Below are positions 39,073 through 50,718 of a DNA stretch of 64,000 nt, in pieces; the first letter of the stretch is position 1; every line of letters starts with the position of its first letter. The notes under the pieces are model-generated. The model worked only from the letters and a program-made list of their open reading frames with translations, had not been told where the DNA came from and did no database searches. The DNA is from Actinobacillus arthritidis (GTDB lineage Bacteria > Pseudomonadota > Gammaproteobacteria > Enterobacterales > Pasteurellaceae). Made by a program: the position numbers and the translations under genes. Location: NCBI RefSeq assembly GCF_029774155.1, contig NZ_CP103833.1, positions 372,001-436,000 on the forward strand, given 5' to 3'.

Positions 39073-41078
39073 ATGGCAGAACGTAAAGTATTAGCGAATG
39101 CAATTCGCTTTTTAAGTATGGATGCAGTACAAAAAGCTAACTCTGGTCACCCTGGTGCCCCAATGGGTATGGCAGATATCGCTGAGGTATTATGGCGCGA
39201 CTTTTTAAAGCACAATCCAACTAATCCTAAGTGGGCTGATCGCGACCGTTTCGTACTTTCAAACGGCCATGGTTCAATGTTAATTTATAGCTTATTACAT
39301 TTAACAGGCTATGATCTTTCAATTGAAGATTTAAAACAATTCCGTCAATTACATTCTAAAACCCCAGGTCACCCTGAATATGGTTATGCTCCGGGCGTTG
39401 AAACCACAACAGGCCCATTAGGTCAAGGTATCACTAATGCGGTGGGTATGGCGATTGCAGAAAAAACATTAGCCGCACAATTTAACCGTGAAGGCCACCA
39501 AATTGTTGACCACTACACTTATGCATTCTTAGGTGATGGCTGTTTAATGGAAGGTATTTCGCATGAAGCCTGTTCATTAGCCGGTACTTTAGGCTTAGGT
39601 AAATTAATCGCTTTCTACGATGACAATAATATTTCAATCGATGGTCATGTAGACGGTTGGTTCTCCGATGATACCGCACAACGCTTTGAAGCTTATGGCT
39701 GGCAAGTTATCCGAAATGTAGACGGTCATGATGCGGAACAAATCAAATTTGCGATTGAAAATGCAAAAGTGGAAACAGATCGCCCAACATTAATCATCTG
39801 TAAAACTATCATCGGTTACGGTTCTCCAAATAAATCAGCATCACACGACTGCCACGGCGCACCATTAGGTAACGATGAAATCGCATTAACTCGCCAAGCG
39901 CTTAACTGGGAATACGCTCCATTTGAAATTCCAGCAGAAATCTATGCAGATTGGGATGCTAAAGCACAAGGTGCGGTAGTAGAAAAAGAATGGAATGCGA
40001 AATTTGCGGCTTATGAAGCAAGATACCCTGAATTAGCGGCAGAATTTAAACGCCGTATGGCTGGCGATTTACCAGCGAACTGGGAAGCAGAAAGCAAAGC
40101 ATTTATCGAAAAATTACAAGCAAATCCGGCGCGATCGCAAGCCGTAAAGCATCACAAAATGCAATTGAAGCTTATGCGCATATCTTACCGGAATTCTTAG
40201 GTGGCTCTGCAGACTTAGCAAGTTCTAACTTAACATTATGGTCTGGTTCAAAACCAATCCGTGCAGATCATAACGTGGATGGTAACTACATTAACTATGG
40301 TGTGCGTGAATTCGGTATGTCTGCAATTATGAACGGTATTGCATTACACGGTGGTTTTATTCCTTACGGTGCAACCTTCTTAATGTTCTATGAATATGCG
40401 CACAACGCAGTTCGTATGGCGACATTAATGAAACAACGTTCATTATTCGTTTATACTCATGACTCTATCGGCTTAGGCGAAGACGGTCCAACTCACCAAC
40501 CGGTAGAACAAACCGCATCATTACGCTATATTCCAAATTTAGAAACGTGGCGTCCGGCTGACCAAGTAGAATCTGCGGTAGCATGGAAAGCGACGGTTGA
40601 ACGTAAAGACGGTCCAAGTGCATTAATTTTCACTCGCCAAAATCTTGCTCAACAAGAACGTACTGCTGAACAATTAGCAAATGTAGCTCGTGGTGGTTAT
40701 ATCTTACGTGAATGTTGTGAAAAAGGCGGTTGCCCTGATTTAATCCTGATCGCAACCGGTTCTGAAGTTGATTTAGCGATGAAAGCAACTGAAGTATTAG
40801 ATGCAGAAGGAACAAAAGTTCGTGTAGTTTCAATGCCAAGTACGAACGTGTTTGATAAACAAGATGCGGCATATCGTGAATCTGTATTACCAAGCTCAGT
40901 AACAAAACGCGTGGCAATCGAAGCTCAATTATCTGACTTCTGGTACAAATACGTTGGCTTAGAAGGCCGTATCGTAGGTATGAATCGCTTTGGTGAGTCT
41001 GCACCTGCTTCCGAGCTATTTAAACTATTTGGTTTTACGGTTGAAAATGTTGTAGCGAAAGCGAAAGAAATTCTATAA
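39073..41078 (+). CDS. tkt: Transketolase, one-base deletion
   Basis: Thiamine-diphosphate enzyme of the non-oxidative pentose phosphate pathway, about 668 residues. The first part has [42 protein letters not shown] and [14 protein letters not shown] (ThDP-binding GDG region). The second has [19 protein letters not shown] and [19 protein letters not shown]. The frame breaks near 40131 in CCGGCGCGATC; one more G (GGCGGCG) restores [18 protein letters not shown]. Start 39073 ([12 protein letters not shown]) follows AGGAG. A CRP site and promoter are seen upstream. Confidence 0.96.
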
Positions 41079-41095
41079 TTTCCATAAACTAAACA

Positions 41096-41126
41096 AAAGG
41101 CGAGAAAATAACATTCTCGCCTTTTT
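41096..41126 (+). terminator. Intrinsic terminator of tkt
   Basis: AAAGGCGAGAA and TTCTCGCCTTT, a perfect 11-bp stem with a 7-base loop, then TTC. Confidence 0.93.
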
Positions 41127-41187
41127 CTATTCAGCAACTAAGCGGTCAAATTTACAAAATTTTTTACCAAAATAACCGCTTATCTCT

Positions 41188-42258
41188 TTATAACTGTTCT
41201 GCTTGTTCTAAAATTTTCTGTTGTTCTAAAGCAAGTTTTTCCAAACGGCGTTGCTCACGACGCAGTTCATCCTCTGCTTCCCAAACATCATAAGCCTGTA
41301 CAATCTTCGCCACTACCGGATGACGAACAATATCTTGGCTATCAAAATAATTAAAACTTAAATCAGGTACATCTTTCAACACTTCCATTGCGTGTCTTAG
41401 ACCTGATTTTTGACTACGAGGTAAATCAACTTGGGTAATATCTCCCGTAATAACGGCTTTTGAATTAAAACCGATACGAGTCAGGAACATTTTCATCTGC
41501 TCTGTCGTAGTATTTTGGCTTTCATCTAAAATAATAAACGCATCATTTAGAGTACGCCCACGCATATAAGCAAGCGGTGCAATTTCAATCACATTACGTT
41601 CCATCAATTTTTGTGCTTTTTCAAAACCTAACATTTCAAATAAAGCGTCATATAATGGTCTTAGATACGGTTCGATTTTCTGCCCGAGATCACCGGGTAA
41701 AAAACCGAGTTTTTCGCCGGCTTCAACCGCCGGACGAGTAAGTAAAATGCGGCGAATCTCTTGACGTTCAAGTGATTCTACTGCGGCAGCAACGGCAAGA
41801 AATGTTTTTCCTGTACCGGCTGGTCCAATACCGAAACTAATATCGTGACTAAGAATATTTCTTAAATAAGCTTGCTGATGTTCGCCTCTTGGCTTAATCA
41901 CGCCTCGCTTCGTTTTGATTGAAATTTCTCCTTGTCCTCCAACATTCCATTGATTTTGAAGTAACATTCGGCTTTCTTGAATCGCTAAATGAATATCTTC
42001 TAAATCCAATTCTTTGATTTTACCTTTAATGGGTGCGGTATCAATGTAAAGCTGTTTTAAGAGCTTTACTGCATTTTGAATTAATGTTGCTGAATAATGG
42101 TTTTCGTCATCGGCTTGAATTGAAAAAGAGAAACCATTACGAGCAATAGTGAGATTAAAACTTTTCTCAATTAAAGTTAAATGTTCATCAAATGCACCAC
42201 AAAGCGATTGTAAACGTGCGTTGTCTTGAGGTTCTAAGGTTAAGAGAATTTCGTTCAA
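41188..42258 (-). CDS. PhoH-like ATPase (YbeZ/PhoL type)
   Basis: 356-residue P-loop ATPase. An N-terminal KH-like/R3H-like region is followed by the PhoH core: SFGIGPAGTGKTFLAVAAAVESL (Walker A), LLTRPAVEAGEKLGFLPGDL, AYMRGRTLNDAFIILDESQNTT (Walker B) and ITGDITQVDLPRSQKSGL. It matches the YbeZ group, which partners with the rRNA endonuclease YbeY in E. coli. No ybeY follows here. The start is a TTG at 42258 with AGGA upstream; no nearby ATG extends the conserved N-terminus. fadR ends 13 bases before it. Confidence 0.9.
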   Translation of the reverse strand: MNEILLTLEPQDNARLQSLCGAFDEHLTLIEKSFNLTIARNGFSFSIQADDENHYSATLIQNAVKLLKQLYIDTAPIKGKIKELDLEDIHLAIQESRMLLQNQWNVGGQGEISIKTKRGVIKPRGEHQQAYLRNILSHDISFGIGPAGTGKTFLAVAAAVESLERQEIRRILLTRPAVEAGEKLGFLPGDLGQKIEPYLRPLYDALFEMLGFEKAQKLMERNVIEIAPLAYMRGRTLNDAFIILDESQNTTTEQMKMFLTRIGFNSKAVITGDITQVDLPRSQKSGLRHAMEVLKDVPDLSFNYFDSQDIVRHPVVAKIVQAYDVWEAEDELRREQRRLEKLALEQQKILEQAEQL

Positions 42259-42270
42259 AATAACTTGGTC

Positions 42271-43000
42271 CTATTCGTTTTCGCCAAAATTTTCCGGTAT
42301 GTTTTGTAGCAATTTTGCCCAAATTGCACTACTCGATTGACGATGCTTGCATCATTAATTCTGACGCTTTCGTATGATTTTTTTCGATACAGGCATTCAA
42401 TAATTCTCGATAAAAAGCTAATGTTAATTGACGATACGCCGCATCAGAGAAAAAGATACTTGCCACCTGATGGTACATACCTTTAAAGCTATTGAGGATA
42501 AGTGCATATACCGGTTTGTTTGCCGTAAAAGTAAATTGTCTAAATAATGTATAGTCAAAAGAAGCAAATGCCTCTGCGGTATCTTGTAAATTATCTAACT
42601 GAGAAAAGAAGCTGATACATTCTTCCGGCTTTAACTTAATCGCTTCTGGGATATAGGCTTCAGCCATACGAGTACGTAACGAAACAACATTAGAAATAAT
42701 CACTGGTAAATATGATTTATCTAATTTGATGATTGTACTAATGATATTAGGTCCGGCAGTTTCCCATACATTATTGACTCGTGTAGGTTTACCGTGTTGA
42801 ATATGTAACCAGCCATCACGAGCTAATCGTTGTAGCACTTCTCGTAATGTGGTTCTTGTTACGCCGATTTTATCGGCAAGTTCTCGTTCTGCTGGGAGAT
42901 CTGTACCTGCTGGGAAGGTATTGTTCCAAATACTGCGTACGATATACTCTTCCGCCAATGTCGCCGGACTTTGAGCTTTTAAAATATAAGAACTATCCAT
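42271..43000 (-). CDS. fadR: Fatty-acid metabolism regulator FadR, frameshifted at C-terminus
   Basis: GntR-type repressor/activator of fatty acid degradation and synthesis, sensing acyl-CoA. It has LKAQSPATLAEEYIVRSIWNN, LPAERELADKIGVTRTTLREVLQRLARDGWL and QHGKPTRVNN. The ORF stops early at 42329 (QASSIE). One extra base near 42347-42352 hides the true end: the next frame reads KHRQSSSAIWAKLLQNIPENF, which matches the FadR C-terminus and ends at 42271. The repaired protein is 242 residues. Start 43000 has AGGGGA upstream. It is divergent from nhaB, as in E. coli. Confidence 0.92.
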
Positions 43001-43169
43001 GCAATCCCCTGTACTCATCCATTAAAATCATTAAAAATAAAAAAAAGAAGTGATTTTTATCTAAAATCAAAAAAAATCTCATCAAAATATGCGATAAAAG
43101 CTATTATCCTTTAATCGAAACTGGATTACAATTCACAACAGTTATTTATTTTTAATGGAGGTTTTTTTA

Positions 43170-44711
43170 ATGAATAGCTCAAACGCTATATTCAAAAGCT
43201 TTTTAGGTAAAGCACCTGAGTGGTATAAAATTTGTATTATCGCTTTTTTAGTGATCAATCCTCTTATCTACTTCTTCATTAGTCCATTTGTTGCCGGTTG
43301 GACACTTGTTGCCGAGTTTATCTTTACTTTATCAATGGCATTAAAATGTTATCCGTTACAACCAGGCGGTTTATTGGCGATTGAGGCAGTTGTTATCGGT
43401 ATGACAAGCCCTCACCATGTAAAAGAAGAAATTATGGCAAATTTTGAGGTAATTTTGCTGTTAATGTTTATGGTTGCCGGTATCTATTTTATGAAGCAAC
43501 TGCTTTTATATGTATTCACAAAATTACTGATTTCCATTCATTCTAAAAAAGTCTTATCTCTTGCTTTCTGTTTAAGCGCCACATTCCTTTCCGCATTCTT
43601 AGACGCCTTAACTGTTATTGCCGTTATTATCAGTGTCGGTACCGGTTTCTATGGGGTATATCATAAAGTTGCTTCGGGTAACAGTTTTGAAGATTCAACT
43701 GATATTAGTAATGACGATAAAATTATTACTAACAAACAAATTTTAGAGCAATTCCGTGCTTTTTTACGCAGTTTATTAATGCACGTCGCGGTCGGTAGTG
43801 CATTAGGTGGTGTGATGACAATGGTCGGTGAACCGCAAAACTTAATTATTGCCGGTCAAGCAGAATGGGGATTTGTGGAATTTTTATTACGTGTGTTACC
43901 TGTTAGCTTACCGGTATTAGTTTGTGGTGTAATTACTTGTTTGTTATTAGAACATTTCAAACTATTTGACTACGGTGCTAAATTACCTCGTCGTGTATGG
44001 GGTGTGCTTGCTCGTTACAATCTATTGAAAGAGCAACGTATGACTCAACAAGATCGTGTAAAAATGGGTATTCAAGCGTTAGCCGGCATTTGGTTAATTG
44101 TTGGACTTGCATTACATCTTGCCGATGTAGGGATTATCGGTTTAACCATCATTATTCTTTGTACGGCATTTTGTGGTATTACTGATGAACATGCTATTGG
44201 TCGTTCATTCCAAGAACCAATGCCGTTTACCGCTTTAATCGTTGTATTCTTTACTGTAGTCGCTGTTATTGTCGATTTAAAATTATTTGAACCAATTATC
44301 AGTTTTGTTCTTTCTGCCGATCCGCATTCACAGTTAGGTCTTTTCTACGTATTTAACGGTTTACTCTCAATGATTTCAGATAACGTATTCGTTGGTACGG
44401 TGTATATTAATGAAGCGAAAAGTGCATTAACATCAGGTGTTATCAGCCGTGAACAATTCGATTTAATTGCAGTCGCGATCAATACCGGTACAAACTTACC
44501 TTCTGTTGCCACACCAAATGGACAGGTCGCATTCTTATTCTTATTGACTTCTCCTTTCGCACCGCTAATCCGACTTTCATACGGTAAAATGTTATATATG
44601 GCATTACCATATACGATTGTGCTTTCAATTATTGGTTTTATCTCGTTAGAATTTTTACTTCCAACTTTAACAGAGATGATGACACATTGGGGCTGGATTA
44701 TTAGTCGCTAA
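43170..44711 (+). CDS. nhaB: Na+/H+ antiporter NhaB
   Basis: 513-residue electrogenic sodium/proton antiporter with about 12 membrane helices. It has [61 protein letters not shown] and [18 protein letters not shown], all matching NhaB. The start at 43170 follows GGAGG. The fadR-nhaB-dsbB order is the same as in E. coli. Confidence 0.97.
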   Translation: MNSSNAIFKSFLGKAPEWYKICIIAFLVINPLIYFFISPFVAGWTLVAEFIFTLSMALKCYPLQPGGLLAIEAVVIGMTSPHHVKEEIMANFEVILLLMFMVAGIYFMKQLLLYVFTKLLISIHSKKVLSLAFCLSATFLSAFLDALTVIAVIISVGTGFYGVYHKVASGNSFEDSTDISNDDKIITNKQILEQFRAFLRSLLMHVAVGSALGGVMTMVGEPQNLIIAGQAEWGFVEFLLRVLPVSLPVLVCGVITCLLLEHFKLFDYGAKLPRRVWGVLARYNLLKEQRMTQQDRVKMGIQALAGIWLIVGLALHLADVGIIGLTIIILCTAFCGITDEHAIGRSFQEPMPFTALIVVFFTVVAVIVDLKLFEPIISFVLSADPHSQLGLFYVFNGLLSMISDNVFVGTVYINEAKSALTSGVISREQFDLIAVAINTGTNLPSVATPNGQVAFLFLLTSPFAPLIRLSYGKMLYMALPYTIVLSIIGFISLEFLLPTLTEMMTHWGWIISR

Positions 44712-44720
44712 TTATAAAAC

Positions 44721-44745
44721 TCTCCCCTTTTGGGGAGATTTTTTT
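44721..44745 (+). terminator. Intrinsic terminator of nhaB
   Basis: TCTCCCC-TTTT-GGGGAGA, 7-bp stem, followed by TTTTTTT. It starts 10 bases after the stop. Confidence 0.93.
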
Positions 44746-44803
44746 ACGAAAACCGAGCAAAATCAGGTACAATGTCTAAAGTATTCAGATTAAAGGAACT
44801 ATT

Positions 44804-45343
44804 ATGCTCAGTTATTTCAAACAACTCTCTCTAAATCGTACGGCATGGTTATTCCTTGCTTTTATTGCTTTCGCTCTTGAAGCTAGCGGTATTTATTTTC
44901 AATATGGCCTAGGATTAGTTCCTTGTGTTATGTGTGTTTATGAACGCCTTGCAATTTTAGGACTAATCATTGCCGGTTTATTCGGTGCAGTTTCTCCCCG
45001 TTTTTTTCTTACTCGCTGGATTGCTTTACTAATTTGGGGCTTTAGTGCCGTTAAAGGACTGGCATTAGCTATCAAACATCATGATTATCAAGCTAATCCT
45101 TCCCCATGGAACCAATGTGAATTTAAACCGGAATTTCCGCAAACAATGCCGTTTGATCAATGGTTCCCAAGTATTTTCGCTCCCGGTCCGGTGAATTGTA
45201 GTGAGAAACAATGGGAAATGCTTGGCTTAGGCATGCCGGAATGGCTTATCGTTGCTTTCGCAATCTTCGCATTTGCTTTTGTTATCGTGCTAATCAGTCA
45301 ATTCAAACGTACTAAACCACAATATCGTAGCGTATTCAGATAA
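44804..45343 (+). CDS. dsbB: Disulfide bond formation protein DsbB
   Basis: 179-residue inner-membrane protein that reoxidises DsbA and passes electrons to quinones. Four membrane helices are visible. Both cysteine pairs are present: Cys41/Cys44 (VPCVMCVYER) and Cys105/Cys132 (WNQCEF, PVNCSEK), nearly the E. coli positions. AAGGAAC lies upstream. Confidence 0.97.
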   Translation: MLSYFKQLSLNRTAWLFLAFIAFALEASGIYFQYGLGLVPCVMCVYERLAILGLIIAGLFGAVSPRFFLTRWIALLIWGFSAVKGLALAIKHHDYQANPSPWNQCEFKPEFPQTMPFDQWFPSIFAPGPVNCSEKQWEMLGLGMPEWLIVAFAIFAFAFVIVLISQFKRTKPQYRSVFR

Positions 45344-45348
45344 TCTAC

Positions 45349-45396
45349 AAGCGGTCGAATTTTTGCAAAATTTTGCGGAAATCCGACCGCTTTTTC
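45349..45396 (+). terminator. Inverted uptake-signal terminator of dsbB
   Basis: AAGCGGTCG and CGACCGCTT pair across a 26-base loop containing the extended uptake-signal A/T tracts, followed by TTTTTC. Confidence 0.85.
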
Positions 45397-45418
45397 ATAA
45401 CTACAATAAGGAAACACA

Positions 45419-46609
45419 ATGTCAAATTTCTCTCAACTTGAAACAAAATTGGTCCATGCCGGACGTAAATCTCGTTATACTCAAGGTGCTGTTAATCCTG
45501 TTGTTCAGCGTGCTTCTTCTTTAGTGTTTGACTCTGTGGCACAAAAAAAGAATGCTACTCGCAATCGCTATAAAGGCGAATTATTTTACGGTAGACGAGG
45601 TACGCTTACTCATTTTGCCCTACAAGATGCGATGTGTGAATTAGAAGGTGGAGCTGGCTGTTACCTTTATCCATGCGGAGCGGCGGCCGTGACTAACTCA
45701 ATCTTAGCTTTTGTTGCTCAAGGTGATCACGTCCTAATGACTGGTGCGGCTTATGAGCCGACCCAAGATTTTTGTAACGTTATCTTAAAAAATATTGGCG
45801 TAAGCACTACGTATTACGATCCACTCATTGGCGAAGGGATTCGTGCGTTAATTCAGCCGAATACTAAAGTTCTATTTTTAGAATCGCCAAGCTCACTGAC
45901 AATGGAAGTACCGGATATCCCGACTTTGGTTCGGGTCGCTCGTGAAATAAATCCGGATATCGTGATTATGATCGATAATACTTGGGCAGGCGGTGTCCTT
46001 TTTCCTGCGCTTGAATTTGGGATTGATATTTCGATTCAAGCCGGTACGAAATATTTAGTTGGTCACTCTGATGTGATGATTGGTACAGCGGTATCTAATG
46101 CACGTTGTTGGGATCAGCTCCGTGAACGTTCATATTTAATGGGGCAAATGGTGGATGCGGATTCCGCTTATACTACAGCAAGAGGCTTACGCACGCTTGG
46201 TATTCGTTTGAAAGAACACCAAGAACGTTCAATTCAAGTGGCACAATGGTTGGCACAACGTCCGGAAGTGAAAGCAGTCTTCCACCCAGCTTTACCAAGT
46301 CGCCCGGGATACGAGTTTTTCAAACGAGATTTTAAAGGGGCAAGCGGTCTGTTTTCATTTGAACTTAACCAAAAGTTAAACGATGAACAATTAGCTGACT
46401 TTTTAGATCATTTTGAATTATTTACTATGGCATATTCTTGGGGCGGTTTTGAATCCCTTATTCTTGCTAACCAACCTGAAGAAATTGCTCGCATCCGTCC
46501 GGCAATCGAAAGAAAACTTAGCGGTACACTGATTCGTATTCACGTCGGTTTAGAAGCGGTTGAAGATCTGATTACCGACTTAGAAGCCGGTTTTGAACGT
46601 TTGAAATAG
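45419..46609 (+). CDS. metC: Cystathionine beta-lyase
   Basis: PLP enzyme that cleaves cystathionine to homocysteine, pyruvate and ammonia in methionine synthesis. 396 residues (E. coli 395). It has [48 protein letters not shown] and the PLP lysine Lys211 in [28 protein letters not shown] and the C-terminal [14 protein letters not shown] distinguish it as the MetC branch. Confidence 0.96.
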   Translation: MSNFSQLETKLVHAGRKSRYTQGAVNPVVQRASSLVFDSVAQKKNATRNRYKGELFYGRRGTLTHFALQDAMCELEGGAGCYLYPCGAAAVTNSILAFVAQGDHVLMTGAAYEPTQDFCNVILKNIGVSTTYYDPLIGEGIRALIQPNTKVLFLESPSSLTMEVPDIPTLVRVAREINPDIVIMIDNTWAGGVLFPALEFGIDISIQAGTKYLVGHSDVMIGTAVSNARCWDQLRERSYLMGQMVDADSAYTTARGLRTLGIRLKEHQERSIQVAQWLAQRPEVKAVFHPALPSRPGYEFFKRDFKGASGLFSFELNQKLNDEQLADFLDHFELFTMAYSWGGFESLILANQPEEIARIRPAIERKLSGTLIRIHVGLEAVEDLITDLEAGFERLK

Positions 46610-46775
46610 GCTTTATGGGAGATTAAATTTGCAGAGTAATTTGTAATGTAAAAACAGCTACTGTTATGAGATAGGTCTGATAATTGATTGAAAAATAAGT
46701 GAAAAGTAATGCCTCCCCACAGAGTTAGATGCCATCCAAACGGTGAACTATACGATATGCTATGCATTTCTAAAT

Positions 46776-46796
46776 TTCAGCCCTAGTAGGGCTGAA
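46776..46796. repeat. Short perfect palindrome downstream of metC
   Basis: TTCAGCCCT-AGT-AGGGCTGAA, a 9-bp inverted repeat with a 3-base loop, in a 250-base gap with no gene between convergent metC and the ABC-F gene. There is no T-tract directly after it on the plus strand. It could be a REP-like unit or a weak terminator. Confidence 0.5.
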
Positions 46797-46859
46797 GTAT
46801 GCTTAATCTAGTACGGTTTTGCCGTGTTAGGATTTCGGGAGTGTTTCAAAGAAGCAAAA

Positions 46860-48776
46860 CTAGCTAAGTAATGCTTCAAGTCGCTCTTGGCAGTCCAGCC
46901 ATTCCATTTCAATTTCTTCAACGGCTTTTTTCGCTTCGATTTGCTTCGCGAGTGTTTTGGTAAGTTGTGCTTTATTTTCCATTTCATAGATCTCGCTTGA
47001 AGCCAGTAGTGCTTCGAGCTGATTTAGCTTTTCACTCGCTTTTTCAAGATCTTTCTCTAACTGTGTGATCTTTTTGCGTAATGGTGCGGTTTGTTGGCGT
47101 AACTCCGCCTCTAAACGTTTCTGCTCCTTGCGATTTGCGGCGCTATTATCTGCTTTTTCCTCTGCGCAAGCGGTCGAATTTCCTGAATTTTTTGCTGTTT
47201 CAAGTGCATTTTGCTCGTTCAGCCATTTTTGGTAATCCTCTAGATCACCTTTAAACTCTTCGACTTTTTTATCATGTACTAGATAAAATTCATTCACCGT
47301 ACTGCGCAATAAATGACGATCGTGCGAAACCACTACTAGCGAACCTTCATAATAAGTGAGTGCATCGGTGAGTGCCTGACGCATTTCCAAGTCTAAATGG
47401 TTGGTCGGTTCGTCCAACAACAGTAAATTTGGGCGTTGCCATACAATTAACGCTAACACTAAACGGGCTTTTTCTCCACCGGAAAACGAGCCGACATTTT
47501 GTTTCACTTTGTCGCCTTTAAAATCAAAGCCTCCCAAATAATTACGTACTTCTTGTTCGGTTAGTTCCGGTGCAATTTTCTGTAAATGCCATAACGGGCT
47601 TTCATCAAAGCGTAACGTATCCACTTGATGTTGAGCGAAATAACCTAATTGTACACCTTTAGCTAATTGGATATGTCCGGTTTGCGGAGCTAATTCGCCG
47701 GCGAGTAATTTAATCAGCGTGGATTTACCCGCGCCATTTCGCCCGAGTAAACCGATACGTGAGCCGGGCACTAAATTTAACTTAACCGATTCTAAAATGG
47801 TTTTGTCACCATAACCAGCACTGGCTTTTTCCATCATTAATAACGGGCTTGGCAAAGCGAGCGGCGGACGGAATTCAAATTCAAATGGGCTATCCGCATA
47901 AGCCGGCGCAATCAGTTCCATTTTTTCCAACGCTTTGATACGACTTTGTGCCTGCTTCGCTTTGGTTGCTTTAGCCTTAAAGCGATCGATAAAGCTCTGT
48001 AAATGTGCAACTTTTCGCTGTTGTTGTGCATAAGCGGCATTTTGTTGCGAGATTTTGGTTGCGCGCTGAATTTCAAACGAGGTGTAGTTACCGGTGTAAT
48101 CATTCAACTGTTGATTTTCGATATGAATCACGCGATCAATAATCGGATCAAGAAAATCTCGGTCGTGGGAAATCAGCAATAATGTGCCACGATAATTGGT
48201 CAGCCATTTTTCCAGCCAAATCACCGCATCTAAATCCAAGTGGTTAGTTGGTTCATCGAGTAGCGACAAATCAGAACGGCAGATCAAGGCTTGCGCCAAA
48301 TTCAAACGCATACGCCAACCGCCTGAAAATGATTTCACCGGTAAAGAGAGTTGTTCGTTAGAGAAGCCCAAACCGTTTAACAAGGTTGTTGCTCGGGCTT
48401 GAATTGTCCATGCGTCAATTGTATCCAGTTGAGTGTGAATGAGAGCAATTTGATTGCCATTGTTTTCTTGATTAGCTTTCTCTAATTGGCTCATTAAACC
48501 GGTATATTCGCGATCGCCTTGGATCACATAATCCAATGCGGAAATTTCAAGTGCCGGTGTTTCTTGATTTACCCAAGAAATCGCCCAGTTTTTCGGTAGA
48601 GAAACATCGCCGCCTTCCGGTTGTAATTCGCCTTTCACTAAAGCGAAAAGTGAGGATTTGCCACAACCGTTTTTGCCGACCAATCCAACTTTTTGACCGG
48701 TATGAATGGTGACGGATGTATTTTCTAAAAGGACGGATTGTCCACGTTTTAAGATAAGATCTGTGAAAAAAATCAT
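46860..48776 (-). CDS. yheS: ABC-F family ATPase (YheS-like)
   Basis: 638-residue soluble protein with two ABC ATPase domains and no membrane segment. The first domain has GLVGKNGCGKSSLF, FSGGWRMRLNLAQAL and LLDEPTNHLDLDAV; the second has GLLGRNGAGKSTLI, FSGGEKARLVLAL and LLLDEPTNHLDLEM. The interdomain linker is charged and helical. The C-terminus is a long coiled coil (~540-638). ABC-F proteins act on ribosomes. Length and order match E. coli YheS (637). An uptake-signal core is read through in the linker (near 47165), giving an Asn/Ser/Thr/Ala stretch. Confidence 0.92.
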   Translation of the reverse strand: MIFFTDLILKRGQSVLLENTSVTIHTGQKVGLVGKNGCGKSSLFALVKGELQPEGGDVSLPKNWAISWVNQETPALEISALDYVIQGDREYTGLMSQLEKANQENNGNQIALIHTQLDTIDAWTIQARATTLLNGLGFSNEQLSLPVKSFSGGWRMRLNLAQALICRSDLSLLDEPTNHLDLDAVIWLEKWLTNYRGTLLLISHDRDFLDPIIDRVIHIENQQLNDYTGNYTSFEIQRATKISQQNAAYAQQQRKVAHLQSFIDRFKAKATKAKQAQSRIKALEKMELIAPAYADSPFEFEFRPPLALPSPLLMMEKASAGYGDKTILESVKLNLVPGSRIGLLGRNGAGKSTLIKLLAGELAPQTGHIQLAKGVQLGYFAQHQVDTLRFDESPLWHLQKIAPELTEQEVRNYLGGFDFKGDKVKQNVGSFSGGEKARLVLALIVWQRPNLLLLDEPTNHLDLEMRQALTDALTYYEGSLVVVSHDRHLLRSTVNEFYLVHDKKVEEFKGDLEDYQKWLNEQNALETAKNSGNSTACAEEKADNSAANRKEQKRLEAELRQQTAPLRKKITQLEKDLEKASEKLNQLEALLASSEIYEMENKAQLTKTLAKQIEAKKAVEEIEMEWLDCQERLEALLS

Positions 48777-48835
48777 TATAAGTGCTTGGTTTATGTTAAA
48801 ATTTTGCCGTTATTCTAACATAAATAGAGGAAGCT

Positions 48836-49453
48836 ATGTTTGATTCATTAGCAGTACAATTTGTTGTATTGTGGGCGGTAATTGACCCTATCGGTTCAAT
48901 TCCGGTGTATTTGGCGAAAACGATCGGTTTGCCAATCGAAGATCGTCGTAAAATTGCACGTAATGCGGTGGTGATTTCTGCTGGTATTTTAATGTTTTTC
49001 TTAGTCGGCGGGCAGATGTTGCTGGAAGCAATGCAGATTCCGCTATCGGCATTCCAAAGCGCCGGCGGCTTAGTATTATTACTGTTTGCGTTAACAATGA
49101 TTTTTGGTGAGAGTAAACCGGAACAAGAGATGAAAATAAAAGCCAGTATTAGTGAGCTGGCGGTTTACCCTTTAGCCGTGCCATCTATTGCTTCACCGGG
49201 AGCGATGATGGCAATCGTATTACTTACCGATAACCACCGTTTTAGTATTACCGATCAAGTGGTTACGGCAGGTATTATGCTGTCGGTATTGGCGATTACC
49301 TACTTATTTTTACTGGCGGCAAATCGCATTCAACACTTTATTGGTAATGCGGGAGCGGCGATCATTAGCCGTGTCATGGGTTTAATTTTAGCGTCAGTTG
49401 CGATTAATAATTTATTAGTCGGAGTGCGAGATTTCTTTATTCAAGTGAGTTAA
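48836..49453 (+). CDS. MarC family membrane protein (YhgN-like)
   Basis: 205 residues, six predicted membrane helices. It has FVVLWAVIDPIGSIPVYLAKT, SAGGLVLLLFALTMIFGE, YPLAVPSIASPGAMMAIVLL and SRVMGLILASVAINNLLVGV. It belongs to the same family as the gene at 32.4 kb but to a different branch, close to YhgN. AGGAAG lies upstream. It is divergent from the ABC-F gene with a ~60-base gap. Confidence 0.9.
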   Translation: MFDSLAVQFVVLWAVIDPIGSIPVYLAKTIGLPIEDRRKIARNAVVISAGILMFFLVGGQMLLEAMQIPLSAFQSAGGLVLLLFALTMIFGESKPEQEMKIKASISELAVYPLAVPSIASPGAMMAIVLLTDNHRFSITDQVVTAGIMLSVLAITYLFLLAANRIQHFIGNAGAAIISRVMGLILASVAINNLLVGVRDFFIQVS

Positions 49454-49468
49454 ATAACTGAGGATTTT

Positions 49469-50709
49469 ATGGCATTACGTACTTTGTCGGAAGCATTACA
49501 AGAAATGCTAAACCGCTTACCAACAGCATCAAAAACAGAAACATTAACACTGGCAGAGTGTGCGAATCGTATTTTAGCAGAAGATATTTTTTCCCCGATT
49601 AATGTACCAAGTTTCGATAATTCGGCAATGGATGGCTATGCGTTTCGTTTAGCTGATCTTGCGCAGTTTGAATGTTTAACCGTTGCCGGTAAATCTTTTG
49701 CCGGTAATCCGTTTAATGGCGAAGTGAAAGCCGGCGAATGTGTTCGCATTATGACCGGTGCGATGGTGCCGGCAGACTGTAATGTAGTGGTAATGCAAGA
49801 AGAAGCGGAAGTAGAGACACTTACAAGCGGTCAAATTTTAGTGAAATTTTGCAAAATGCCGAAGCTTGGACAAAACATTCGCCGAATTGGTGAAGACGTA
49901 AAACAAGGCGCATTGGTATTGGCAAAAGGTAGCTTATTAAACGTAACCACTTTGCCGTTATTAGCTTCGTTAGGCATTGTGCAAGTGCCGGTATTTAGCC
50001 GTTTAAAAGTTGCGATTCTTTCCACCGGTGATGAATTAACTTCGGTCGGTCAGCCGCTAGAACAAGGCAAAATTTATGATACGAACCGTTTTGCGGTGCG
50101 TTTAATGTTAGAAAAACTGAATTGTGAGATTTTAGATTTTGGCATTTTACCGGACGATCCGGCAGTGTTCGAACAAACATTTAATCAAGCGCGGCAGCAA
50201 GCGGACGTATTAATTACCAGCGCGGCGTGTCGGTCGGTGAAGCAGATTTCACCAAAGATGTGTTAGAAAAACTGGGCGAAATCGGCTTTTGGAAAATTGC
50301 GATGAAACCTGGCAAACCGTTTGCTTTCGGTAAATTGCAACACGCTTGGTTCTTCGGTTTACCGGGTAATCCGGTTTCCGCTTTAGTCACCTTTTACCAA
50401 TTAGTGCAACCAGCGTTAGCCAAATTAGCTGGTATGAATGCGGAGCGTATTGCAAATCTTACCCAAAATTTAACCGCTATTGCGGAGATGAATTTGAAAA
50501 AAGCAGTTGGTCGCCAAGATTTCCAACGTGGTTTCTATTATGTTAATCAACAAGGTGAAGTAGCAGTGCGTCCGGTCGGTTCGCAAGGTTCTCATCTGTT
50601 TAGTGCATTTTATGAAAGTAATTGTTTTATTGTGTTGGAGACGGAACGAGGCAATGTGAATGCCGGTGAAAAAGTGACGATTCAGCCGTTTAACAGTTTA
50701 TTGAGATAG
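49469..50709 (+). CDS. moeA: Molybdopterin molybdenumtransferase MoeA, one-base deletion
   Basis: Inserts molybdate into adenylylated molybdopterin. About 413 residues when repaired. It has [59 protein letters not shown], and after the break [29 protein letters not shown] and [13 protein letters not shown]. The frame is lost in AGCGCGGCG near 50223; one more G (AGCGGCGGCG) restores [13 protein letters not shown]. It is followed at once by moeB. Confidence 0.95.
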
Positions 50710-50718
50710 TGAGTGAAT

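Noticed and set aside
46610..46859. IS200/REP-associated element around the palindrome downstream of metC
   Set aside because: Only one small palindrome is visible; no transposase, no second copy and no conserved ends within the window.
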